A DNA stretch of 64,000 bases from assembly GCF_001577835.2 (NCBI RefSeq), contig NC_029541.1, positions 4,025,141-4,089,140 of the forward strand. The letters run 5' to 3'. Under the pieces are notes generated by a model that was given only the letters and a program-made list of their open reading frames with translations, did not search any database and was not told the origin of the DNA. This DNA comes from Coturnix japonica. Lineage: Eukaryota > Chordata > Aves > Galliformes > Phasianidae. Shown piece after piece: positions 1 to 10,800 of this stretch. Position numbers and translations under genes: made by a program. The first letter of the stretch is position 1. Every line of letters starts with the position of its first letter.

Positions 1-3000
1 GGGGCTCCAAGACATCTGATGTGCTGCAAGACCTGTAGATGGTACATACTGCAGACTGCATACTGTGAGTATTCATGCCTCTGTGAGAATCATCCCTACA
101 CAGCTCACCTGCTCTCCATGAAAGAGGCTCCCTGCCCTCTTCAGCCTTGGAGCTCCACAGCTCCCTGTTGCAAAAGGGTTGGCAGCAGGATGGGCAGCAA
201 AGAGCTGAACACTCACCAGCTCTTATCCCAAGTCCTGCTTCGAGACCTGCAGCAAATCCAGCCACCCCCCATACCTCCATTTCCTTCATCATCAATAATA
301 ATAATAATAGAGTTCTGCAGTGCTTCCTTCCTTGTCCTTTCCTTGCTACATTAGCTCACAGAGACGTCATGTTTTGGACCTCGACGCCAAGTGTCATTGT
401 TTATTCCTGTATTATGGATTTGGACACCTGTTCCCAATCACGCTCACAAGCCTTGCCTGCCCCAGGTCAGTACACCATGCTGCTCGTGACCGTCTCCTCT
501 GTCTGTACATTCCCATATTAAATGTTTCCAGGATTACTTTCAGCAAATAAACTGCCAAGTCTCACGCTGGAAACTGCCAGCTGATATTTGTGTTTTGCTG
601 TTAAGTCAGGACAGCCCAGAGTGGGCAGGGGTTGTGTGTGGTTGACTGATGGGACGAGGAGCACGGCCAGGAAACAAGCAGCTACCAGAAAGGTGACACC
701 TTCTCAGCACTGGAAACTGCATAAATGTGTTGTCATTTGAGAAGATCATTACGTTTGGTAACGAGAGAGGACCATCCTCACTCACACCAGGGCTCAGCAG
801 AGGAGACATGACCTGTCCTGTAATGCTGGGCATGGCGCTGCCATGGGATGGTGTGCTGCTCTCAGCTGGGTGAGCAGCTTGTTTGCAGCATGCCTATACA
901 GGCAATGCAAAACAAGATTGCTGCACGCACAGGCTGCCAGGGAGGAAGGCTCTGCTGTCTTCTGGAGGCCATGTAATGCAGGAGGACAATGCTTTGGGCA
1001 CTCTGCTGCAGTTTGAGCTCAGAGTGCTTCCAGATCTGGGAAGGACACAAGGCAGCTTGTGAGGCTGTGGTTAGGTGCCAGCACAGCATCCTGACCCCAC
1101 ACACCCATCCCATTCATTGCCAATGCAGAGCCAGTGCCCAGCATCAGGCTTGCTTTTACATCTCTGCTTCCTCTCTGGAAGTGCCCAAGAAGCTGCCTGC
1201 TAACACTCCCCCTTTACCATCCCAAGGGGAGATAAAGCCATTGCTCCCTGAGCCTCCGAGTCCTGCTGCACATTGCTCCAAGGCACTGGCTTTGCTTACA
1301 GACCCCTGGTCCACCAATCCACAACAGGCCACATGGGAGGATCTGGTTTCAAGAACACCAGTAATTATAGAACAGAGCTGACGGGAGGAGCTCTCGCAGG
1401 AACAGCAGTGAGGTTCCCAAAGCAAACAGCAGGCACAAGCTCAGGACTGCACTGAAAGGGAAAATCAGGAAAGCAGTAAGCGCAGGAAGCTGCTGCTGCA
1501 AAGCCAAGGAGCACGTATCTGAGGGAGCACTGGGTGGCAGTGAGCGTGGCTTCCCCATGGCAGCATTTCTATCAGAACCTGGCGTGGCTTCCTTCAAAGC
1601 CTCGGTGTCACTGGGACACCAGCAAGTGTCCCCACAGAGCAATCAGATCCCTGGAAAAGCAACAGGGAAACAGAGAAATGCAGCAGCAGGCCACTGCTCT
1701 GAGTCACTGGAGCCAAATTTAGCTGGAGCCAAATACCCAGCAGGCCAGCAAGGCCTACCAGCAGGCAGCCAGCACTCCCAAATCCAGGAATCCACCCCAA
1801 AAAGTGTTACCAAACCTTCCTGCAGTGACTGAGATCCTTTGTGCTAAAGCTACCAGCCTTTAAGTTTGCTATGCTTACACTCAGACTCCTAGCAATGCAT
1901 ACTACATATTTCATAGACCGTAGCAAAATATCCCGAGCACTCGGCACGCAGCCCTGATCCCAGGACACAGCTGACAGTGAGCGATGATGCCCAGGGTTCG
2001 GATGATTCAGCACAGCCTGGGAACGTCCGCACCGAAATGGCTGGAACAAATCGCCACGCTCGCTTCACCTCCCCTTCAACCACACAAAGGGAGAGAGGGA
2101 GAGAGCAAATCTGAGTTTGACTGCATCCAGAGAGCATTAAAATAACTTTGTTGCACAAACTAGTTCAACACCCTCTCAGAGATCTGGAGGAGAGATGTTT
2201 CCTTACTATTTTTGGCTACTCTCTGTGTAGCAAGAGCTGAGGGAGGAGCAGAAGTTTCCCTGTGACCCCTGCCAAGGAGAGGACCTCAGTGTGCTCCTGA
2301 CTGCTTGGAGTTCTGCCTCAGCCCCTAGAGAACAAAACACTGGAGCAAAGCATCAACACCTTTCATAACACCCAGGAGGGGCAGCACCATGAGCCCAACA
2401 CAGTGAGCTCCCAGGACCCCCAGCTTCAACCCCACACTCATGCACACCACCGGCTCTTATCTGATGACCCCAAGTCACACAGAATAACCCCTCCCCATAG
2501 ACATGATAACCCAGACTTCTTGCATATTAGACTCTGATCATCAGCCCAGCACGTACCTGACCCCTCATGATGTTCACATTCACAAGCTCTTGGAGCACAC
2601 AGATGTGTGTCAGACACTGTGATTACAACAGTCATTTTAGAGCATCATCGGAAGCTAAGACTCATCTCAAATCAGTTCTGCTCTGTACAGTTCTTGCAGT
2701 CAGGCAGCAGTCCACAAAACAAGCCCAAACCCTTTAAAATTCCACCATAAGGGCAAGCCTGACTGTGTTCGGCAGCAAATAATCTCTTAGCCATAAGCAC
2801 TCGAACAGCATCACACCTGATTAAAAAAAATCACTTGCCTGTCAGATCCTGCTGCCCAAAGGAATCTTGAGCCCCTTACTGTGCCAGTCTCAGTTTCTAA
2901 GAACACAGCAGACTTGCGGTTCATAATTGAAAAGCCACAGCTGAGACGTTCCCCCAAACACAACAAGATGTACTGTACCAAACTACAGATTTGTCAACAG

Positions 3001-6000
3001 ACAACACTCTTGAGAGGAGAAGACCATTAACATCAGCAAGTAATGCTGCACAACAATGCTTCCCCTATCAAAACAGCCTCATGTGGCTCATTACAAAACC
3101 CTCTGCACACACTGCAAAAGTTCCTTGGAAGTCCATGTTCCAAATGCCAGAACTGAAAGAGCAGAACAGTTGCATAAACTTTAAGAGACACTTAATAACT
3201 TGCCCCATCTCCGTCCAGCTGAATACCTCAGATATATGCGGTGGCAGAAATAAACCCACCCCCCTGGCACAGGCAGAAGCAACATGCAGGCGACCACCCC
3301 GAGGCATTTCAGCATCACCATGGGCAGGACTGCAGTCCGAGTCACATCCTCTATTGCAGGGCTGAAGCAGTAATAACCTGCTCAGTTTTGCCTGGGTAAG
3401 GCAGTCACGTAGTAATAGGTGTTGTCGACATCGGTGCCAGATTGTGTGTGCAACAGGTAGGTGATCATTTACCTAAGTACAGTCCTCTATGATTTAGAAG
3501 AGGCAATTTCAGCTGTAAAATCCATGAAGTAACCAAATGTTGTTATACTTCGAAAGCAGCTGCTGGCTCAGAGGAACAGGGTTAGACCACAACGCTTAAA
3601 GCACACGCCTAAGCAGAATCCTGAAAGACCACATTCAGAAAGTGAGCAAATGTAAGGCACGGGATTTAGAATGAAAAAGACATTTAGGAATGTCTCTGCT
3701 CACAAGGAGAAGCGAAACTTGCTGAAAGCTCTTCCTCAGCTCTTCCCTACCCCAAATTTAAACAGAAATAAGCAGTGTGCTTCCACAGATCTGAAGGCAG
3801 AAGGGGAAGGTTACCTCTCCGCAGCTGTCTCTGTCTGCCCGCCGCTGAGAGCCGCCGCTCTGTTACCATGTCAGCATGGAGAGCTGGGGACCAAAGTGAT
3901 CTGCAAGAGAACACAACGAGGATTTCACAGCTGTGCTGAAGGCCAGATATTTATGCCGCTGGGAAAACTGGGACAGATCCAGCGACGTCTCTGAAATTTA
4001 AACACACACTCCCTCTGCTGCACGCTGCAGCCACTTGCTGGGTGAGTTCCTCCAAGTCAACACGTTGCCTTTCCCTTGTGCTGGCCACATTTACAGCTCC
4101 ATCACCCCCAGTTTTTGTGACCGTGTGTAAAGTTGATGTTAAAACACAGAGCTCATGGAAAAGGTCTGCTATGGCTGTGAGGTGGTTTGCTTACTCGACC
4201 TGCTTAATCCCTCCTTGGGAGGCTACGTGGAAGTTACTGCAACTTTAATGAGCCTCTCTGGTTCTTGAAACTTAAGGATCTGATGGAGTTCACCCCTCTT
4301 GGTTTTCCTGATAACGTTGCAAACAACTGCAGGCACACGAGAGCAGTAAGAGACCACTGCAGGGGGAAAAAAAAGTCTTGGAGACTTTGAACCAGAGGAC
4401 TTACAGGAAAATATGCTCTATTTTTAGACACAGTTATGCAGACTAACTGGACTAACATTAAACAAAGATGCTGTGAACATGATGCTACTTGAACCCACGT
4501 ACCCTCTCTGACATTGCACAGGCTTAGCTGCTCCTCCCACCCCGATGGAAGAGCCCCATTCTGCAGCGCTGCTCCTTCCAGCAGCAGCAGACTCCCAAGG
4601 CAGCCCAGCACTGATCCCATACACAGCCTGATGCTGGGCAGGGAGCAGATCCCACCTCAGGCTGCAGCCTCTCCTGCACTCACCTCCCAGCCTCAACAGG
4701 CACTGGGAGCTACAGGTGCACAGGACAACACCAAGGAAGGAGCACGTCTGACCTAAAAGCCAAAGCAACAATTGGTTGTGCTCTCAGCTCCACAGTCACA
4801 ACAGAACGCTACGGCTGCAGCAGGCTTCTCATCCCACCCCAAAAACAGAAGGGGTTTTTTCCCCACCCAACATCAAGACAATGCTTTTCATTAACTTCCT
4901 GATGAGGAAAGGTAATAAAGTCATTACATCCCCGCTGGCGCATCAGGAGATGGCTTACTTCACTTCCACCAGCAGTAAAACCCTGACTCAGTAACAAAGT
5001 TGACAGTGTTAACCAACACATGAATCACGCACAGAGTGCACAAATCACACCCTGGGCTTGCCCCCAGCACAGGGCAGAGCACTCACTGCTGCTGGAGACC
5101 TGAGCATTAACACTAAATCACCAGCTCACCTTGTGCTGCTCACAGGTAAGTGCCAGGGCATGCCCAGCACAGTGCACACAAGGCACTACTTGCACCAGCT
5201 CAGGAGGGTGCAGAGGGAGCTGCCAGCACATCGCCCCTGAAAGCTTCTTCCTTCAGTCCTGGCTGATAAGTCACAAGGAAAACCTGCACCCAACGTGCTT
5301 CTGTCAGTCAGGGAAAAGGATTCTCCCAAAAGCAGCAATGGAGTTTGCACAATAAGACTTCTGAGGAGACCAAAAGCTTGGAGTACAATGTGGGCTGATG
5401 TAAGAAGGTGACCAACTTGCACCTTCAGTCCTCCCGCACTGTAAATCTTCAGCCCCTGACACAAGGCTTTCATGGCATGTGAGTGAGCATGAGGCCTCCT
5501 GGCCCAGCTGCTGGAGGGAAGAGGGCCAAAGCTGCCTGGAAGGAGGAAACCACGCTGGGTTTGAAGTCCCTAAGCACAACGCAGCTGATGGCCAGCAGAT
5601 GCTGCAAGCACTGCCATGCACCTTCAGCCACTGAGCCTTTCTGTGCCCTGATTTCCCATCCAGAGGCACTAGAGCACAACACACCTACCTCGTAAATGTG
5701 TTGTGAGGCCTAATTCATTGTAAACAAGCTGGAGTCCCATAAAAAAATCAGGCAGTTAAGCATCATCTGAGGTGGAGTCAGCACACAGAAACACTGAAAG
5801 GATAATAAGGCCAGGAGAGTGCAAAAAGAGGGGGGTGTCAAATCAGCTCAATGCAAAAGCAGGATCCTTGTTGCTTGTGATGACGGCCCTTAGAGGCAGC
5901 CAACAAAGAGTTGAAACACAACAGGTTGGAAATACAAAACAAAAGAGGGAAGTGGGAGGTGAAAGAAAATCAGGTCCGGTTCAGAAGCCACCTACAGGTC

Positions 6001-6419
6001 GCACAGCTTTACCTTTCACCTGGGACTTTTTACAAGCGCTTCTCAAGTTCGTTAAGAACTACAGTCCACCCAGCAGAGCTGGTGCCACCACACGGCACAG
6101 CCCACCTGGGGGAGGGTACAGCACAGCAGGGAGCATCTGGTTCACATCCAGCATGGAGTAAAGGCAGCAGAGCTGCAGAGAACCACAGGGATCCCAGCAG
6201 CAGGAAGGATGACACCCTGCTTCCAAACCTCAGCGGCCAACAGAGCTGCCTGCCCCCATCCTATCGCTTCTTCCTGCCCACATCCCAGCAGAGCACTCAG
6301 GGCTGCCCTGAACCCACACACCTTTGGGGACAGGCCCTCAGGACCCCCAGCCTGACCACACACCCACGGCAAGGAGCAGCTGCACCTCGTTAAGGCCTCC
6401 AACACACTGCCCCCATCCT
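1..6419. other. Non-coding flank, probably 5' intron or upstream region of the next gene
   Basis: I find no coding exon of a known family here on either strand. All open frames are short, lack recognisable domains and have no consistent splice sites. By synteny (human order SCUBE3-ZNF76-DEF6-PPARD) this stretch should lie in the 5' non-coding introns of PPARD, whose first exon could start from the CpG-rich block at 6.7-6.96 kb on the minus strand. No PPARD zinc-finger or ligand-binding exon is visible. An AATAAA lies on the plus strand at 545-550, but no plus-strand gene leads into it. The assignment to PPARD is inference. Confidence 0.4.
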
Positions 6420-6690
6420 GCAGCCCCCACCACCCCTCACAGAGCCCCCATCACCCCTCATGGAGCCGTCCCATCCCTCACAGAGCCCCCACCCCTCATG
6501 GACCCCCCTCCATCCCTCACAGGCCCCTCACACTCCTCACAGACCCCCCTTATCCCCCTGTGGGGTGGGCCCAACAGCCCCACTCCCCCCCACGACCCCA
6601 CAACCCGCCCCCCACCCCATATTCCCACATCCCCATCCCCACCCCCCCCCCTTGCCGCCCCCTCCCCTCTCTCCCCTCTCTCACCTCCCG
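6420..6690. repeat. C-rich degenerate tandem repeat
   Basis: About 270 bp are almost pure C/T/A on the plus strand. They are built from imperfect units of roughly 25-30 bases resembling CCTCACAGAGCCCCCATC, with cores such as CCCCTCATGGA and CCATCCCTCACAG recurring several times. From about 6560 the units decay into C runs and CCCCTCT repeats. The strong strand asymmetry makes long open frames in several plus-strand phases, which are proline/histidine-rich artefacts. It directly adjoins the promoter-like block that follows. Confidence 0.7.
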
Positions 6691-6900
6691 TCCCGTCCCG
6701 TTCCCGTCCCGCTCTTCACCCGCCGCCTCACGTCACCGCGCCCTCCTCTGACGTCACCACATTCCCGGCTCCCCGCAGCCAATCGGAGCCGCCCGGAAGT
6801 GAGTACCGCTTTACCACGGCAACGGCACAAACCCCGCCCCTCTCTATGTCACAGCGCCCCCTAGCGGGCTCAGCGCATAGTCCTCCTGGCTTCAGGAGCA
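6685..6900 (-). other. Possible first non-coding exon of PPARD
   Basis: This is a predicted untranslated exon. It begins somewhere inside the CpG-rich block and ends at the donor GGGAG|GTGAGAG at 6685/6684. The support is the promoter motifs, the donor and the human gene order, in which PPARD follows DEF6 in the same orientation. The start is arbitrary, and no coding sequence or downstream PPARD exon is in the window. Confidence 0.25.
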
Positions 6901-6960
6901 TCATGGGAGATGTAGGCGCTGCAGGGAGGCACAAAATGGCGGCGGTTGTCACTACCTCCT
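6685..6960. promoter_or_regulatory. CpG-rich promoter-like block, probably for the gene to the left
   Basis: The block is dense in CpG and carries, in plus-strand coordinates, a full CRE palindrome TGACGTCA (6749-6756), a CCAAT box in AGCCAATCGG (6777-6786), an ETS site CCGGAAGTGA (6793-6802), an X-box-like TTTACCACGGCAAC (about 6820-6833), a GC box (about 6834-6840), an SBS/ZNF143-like element reading CTACATCTCCCATGATGC on the minus strand (about 6899-6916), and a YY1-type AAAATGGCGGC (6933-6943). A good minus-strand donor GGGAG|GTGAGAG sits at 6685/6684, so a first non-coding exon about 6685-6900 on the minus strand is plausible. By synteny the gene would be PPARD. No transcript evidence is available from sequence alone. 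Confidence 0.6.
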
Positions 6961-7319
6961 TGTAGTGAAGGCCTTGTGAGGAGGAGGACAGACAACACAT
7001 CTGACCTGCCACAGCCCCTGGCTGCCAGGACAAGCCCCCAAAGCCGTCACCATGAAGGCTGCAGCCACCCATGTTCATTATATGCTGTATGGGGCCACTG
7101 TGCACCCCACAGACACACAGAGCTGCTTTGTCTATGCACAAACACGTCATACAAACACTGTGAGAATAACCATAAGAAAAGAGCACTTAAACCAGGGGGA
7201 GGAAGAGCTGTGAGCAACCACAGGGGGAGGAAACTGATTGCAATCTCTTAACGAACTGCAGTTCAACTGCACTGTGAGCAGCTGTGAACATGGGTTTATG
7301 GGCCTGTGGCTCCAAAAGC

Positions 7320-7325
7320 TTTATT
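7320..7325 (-). terminator. DEF6: DEF6 polyadenylation signal AATAAA
   Basis: On the minus strand AATAAA lies about 490 bases past the DEF6 stop codon, giving a compact 3'UTR of about 0.5 kb. It is the first canonical hexamer after the stop, so it is the likely 3' end. Confidence 0.7.
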
Positions 7326-7814
7326 ACTTCTTGGTTTATATTGGTATCTATGTGACTTAACAACCACCTTCAGGGGATGCACGTGTAGTTTAAGGGCATC
7401 TTGGTCCACCCGGTCGTTGCCCAAAGTGCCCTTTGTATGGGGGTAGTGAGAAGGCACCAGTCAGTCCCTAGAGCTGCCCTGGAGGCCCCTTTGGAGGACA
7501 ATGTGGCACAGTGGGTGATGCTGCTGTAGAAACCAAGGGGGAATGGCAGTCCTGGGCCACACAGTCCAGAGCCACTTGATGAAGTGTTGAAACCAGTGTC
7601 TGGTGTGCAGGGAGGTGAGTCCAGACCCCACAACAGGGCAGCCCAGAGGAGGAAACGGCCCTACTGCCTTCTGCTGACATTGGACTGTCAGAGCTCTTGG
7701 AACATGCAGCATGAAGCATCTCTGCTCTGTAGTCAGTGTAGTCAGTCACCTATAGGCTCTGTTGGTCTCTGCTGGTCTACAACCCGAGATGACCATGCTG
7801 ACCACGTCAGGTCC
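7326..7814 (-). other. DEF6: DEF6 3' untranslated region
   Basis: This is the sequence between the DEF6 stop codon (7817-7815) and the AATAAA at 7325-7320 on the minus strand. It has no long in-frame continuation and no splice site that would extend the protein. The exact cleavage site is not known but should lie about 10-30 bases past the hexamer. Confidence 0.65.
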
Positions 7815-10800
7815 CTACTGGTTGGAGGCCTCTGTGGCCATGGTGTCTGCATCCGAAGACGGCAGTGGGCTGCTGCTGCTCCCGCCATTGCTCACGTTCT
7901 CTTTGCTGCTTTGCCTCACGGGCTCGCTGCCTTTATCCTCTACTTTCTGCTTGAGTTTTAGGGAGGAATCTCTCCGGCACATGAGGGGTGCGTAGCCAGC
8001 GAAGCCTCCTCCACTCATATTTGTACGTTTGTCTGGAAACAGAATGGAAAAATCAACTGTCTGTCCTCTCTGAATGTCCCAAAGAACAGGGCAGGAGAAC
8101 CAGCAGCAGCACTGAGCTGTGTGCCATGGGAAGGTCTCCTACCTCCTGGCTCGATGGGGTGCATCAGGCGGTTCATCTGCACATTCCAGTGCTTGACGTT
8201 GGTGCTGGCCTGTCTCAGCTTCCTCTGGGCTGCCTGCAAAGAGACAGAGGAGAGATGGGCCCAGCACCACTGGCAGGAGTTTCCCTTCCCTGAGCCTGGA
8301 ATGGAGTCTCCCTTTGTGTCTTCTATTCCTCCTGCTCCCAGCCCTCCCTGCTCCACACGTTCCCAGGTCTGACATTGCTGCTCTCTCAGGAACATGCCAA
8401 GAGCCAACAAATCACCCTATGGCACAGCTCAGGAAATCCAAGAGCTGTGCAGTGAGGAAATGCCAGCATTTTCTCCCACCCTGTCAGCAGACTTCTCGAA
8501 ATAGCACCTGCCAGTGCAGCAAAATGGGAGCAGAACGGCCACAGCCTCTTCCCTGCTTCAGTGGCTTTGTGACCTGGCACAGCTCTGCAAACCTTCAGGA
8601 GCAAACCTTGGGGCTGCTCTCCCTGCTGCAGCTGATGTAACACCTGAACCCCAGCCTGGCTGCAGCAGGTTGCGTGACAGCAGGTCCCCAGGCTCTCTCC
8701 AGTATGGAGGTGACTCAGGGGAGGCTTGGAAAGTCCCCTGGGTCTCGTAGGAAGAGGCACCAGGGTGATGCTCACCATGACGTCTTGGTCCACCCGCAGC
8801 CTGTTCACTCTCACTTCTTCCAGCTGCTTCTGGGCCTCTTCCAGACACTTGTTCTTGTTCTCCATCTCCTGCTTGAGGACTTGCTTCTCCAGCTGAGTTT
8901 TGATGATGTATTCCTCCTGCTCCTCCTTCAGCTTCATCAGCTGCTTCAACTTCTCCTCTTCCTCAGCCAGTAGCCTGCCAAGGAAGCGCATGAGGTGAGG
9001 ACATCCCTCTGCCACTTGATCCATCAGCTCCCCACGTTCCTTCTGGCATCAGAAGGATCCCCAGGAAGCAAATGAGGACAGCTGAATCACACTGGGGAGC
9101 ATCTCTGACAGCCCTGGGAGCAGGGCTGGTGGAAAAGACGCAGGGAGGCTCTGCTCCTACCTGGCCTGTGCGTATCTCACAGACTCCTCGTCGTGTCGTG
9201 CTTTCACCTCCTGTTGCAGAGCCTCCTGGAGCCGCTCCTGCATCTCCTCCAGCTCCATGATGCGCTTACGCTGACGCTCAGCCTCCTCTTCCTTCAGGAC
9301 CATCTCTGCCTGCATGGAGGCACGCGCCTGCGGTGGGGAGAGGAGCTGTCAGGATGCCTGGGGCCTGAGGTCCCACACGCCATGAGGAGCCCATGGGGAG
9401 AGCTCCAGGGCAAGGCTGTTTCCCTGCTCAGAGGAATGCTTCTCAAGGAGCCAGCATCAGCTGCAAGGATGGAAAGAGGCTCCCTAGGCAGCCCAGCAGC
9501 CTCTCAGCTTTGTGCACCCCCAAACAGTTTATCCACATCTTGTTCCTTGAGTATCATGTGCTGACCCTCTGTCTCTTGTCCCTATGTCACACACCACTGT
9601 GCATACCACCACCAGAGGTACGAGTGTTATAGCAAGAAAAGAATGTGCTCCTAAAAGCTCTGTCAACCCTCCTCAGTCTGACCTGGCCAAGGGACAGGGA
9701 TGGGAGCAGTCACCCCATGAGTGATACAGTCCCACTGCAGGACCTGTCTTAGGTTTCCCCCCACCTGCTCGGCTTCCTGCAGCTGGATCTCCAGGGTCCT
9801 CTGCATCTCCTCGTGCTGCTTCCTCCGCCGCTGCTCCTCCTCCTGCAGCAGTATCTCTGCCTGCCGCTGGGCCTCCTTCAGCAGCTCCAGCTCCTGCAGT
9901 TTCCTCTCCTTCTCCTCCTGGAGCTGCTTGAGCCGCTGTGTCTCCTCCTCCTTGGCCGCCTTGCGCTGCTCCCGTTGCTCGCGCTGCTCCCGTCGCTTCT
10001 GCTTCAGGTCTTTGTGCAGGGACTTCTTGCCTTCAGCCTGCAGTCTGATGGCAGTCTGGATGGCTGCAGAAGGAAGGAGGATGTCAGGGGGGACGTGGGA
10101 TGCTGGGGACAGGGCACAGAGTGGGCATGATACAGACCTAACGTCCACTCCTGGCGCTGCCGGGTGTCCGAAGCGCTCATCTCATATGTGCGGGATGAGG
10201 TCTTCACACAGAACATGCACCTCTTCCCATCCCGGTCGGGCAGCACCTGCAGGGAGAGGACATGGGATGGCATCACTGCCATGTGTCTGGAGGACAAGTG
10301 GGATGAGGACCAAGAAAAACCCCCAGACACACGTAGGAGATGTTGCCCCTGCTGTGAGCCCAGGCTGTACCTCCACACAGCAGTGCTTGTCCAAGGTGAT
10401 GCTCCCCTTCTTTTCCTTCCGCTCCTCACTCATGTAGTAGGACAAGGCACTGGGCTTTAGCATGAACCACCGCTCCGACCAGTTCCTCCTCAGCTGGCCC
10501 TTCTTCCAGAGGTAGCCCTGCACCCAGGAGACACAGGGTTCAAACATGGCGTGGGGGCAGGATGGGTGGTTGTGTAATGACATGGAAACCACATCCTTAA
10601 CAACTGGGAGAAGACCAGAAACATCCCCCAGAGAGCGGCCAGCTCCCAGCCATGCCCCAGGACACGTGAGCTCCTTGCCTGTTTGAGCACATCCTCAATG
10701 ACCTCTTGGTACACCTCCTCCACCGCCATGCTGATGGCTTCCTGCTCGATGCCCCGCAGGAGCCGCCCCGAGTTCACCATGTCCAGGAACTGCCAGACCG

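Noticed and set aside
360-560. Plus-strand AATAAA at 545-550 as the 3' end of a gene or LTR-like element
   Set aside because: No coding exon leads into it, and I found no terminal repeats or primer-binding-type sequence; a lone hexamer is expected by chance.
6324-6965. Plus-strand 213-codon proline-rich open frame
   Set aside because: It results from C-rich repeat composition over the promoter block; overlapping frames are equally open and none shows a domain.
8674-10130. Leucine-rich and serine-rich plus-strand open frames
   Set aside because: They are antisense shadows of the Glu/Gln/Lys-rich coiled-coil exons of DEF6.
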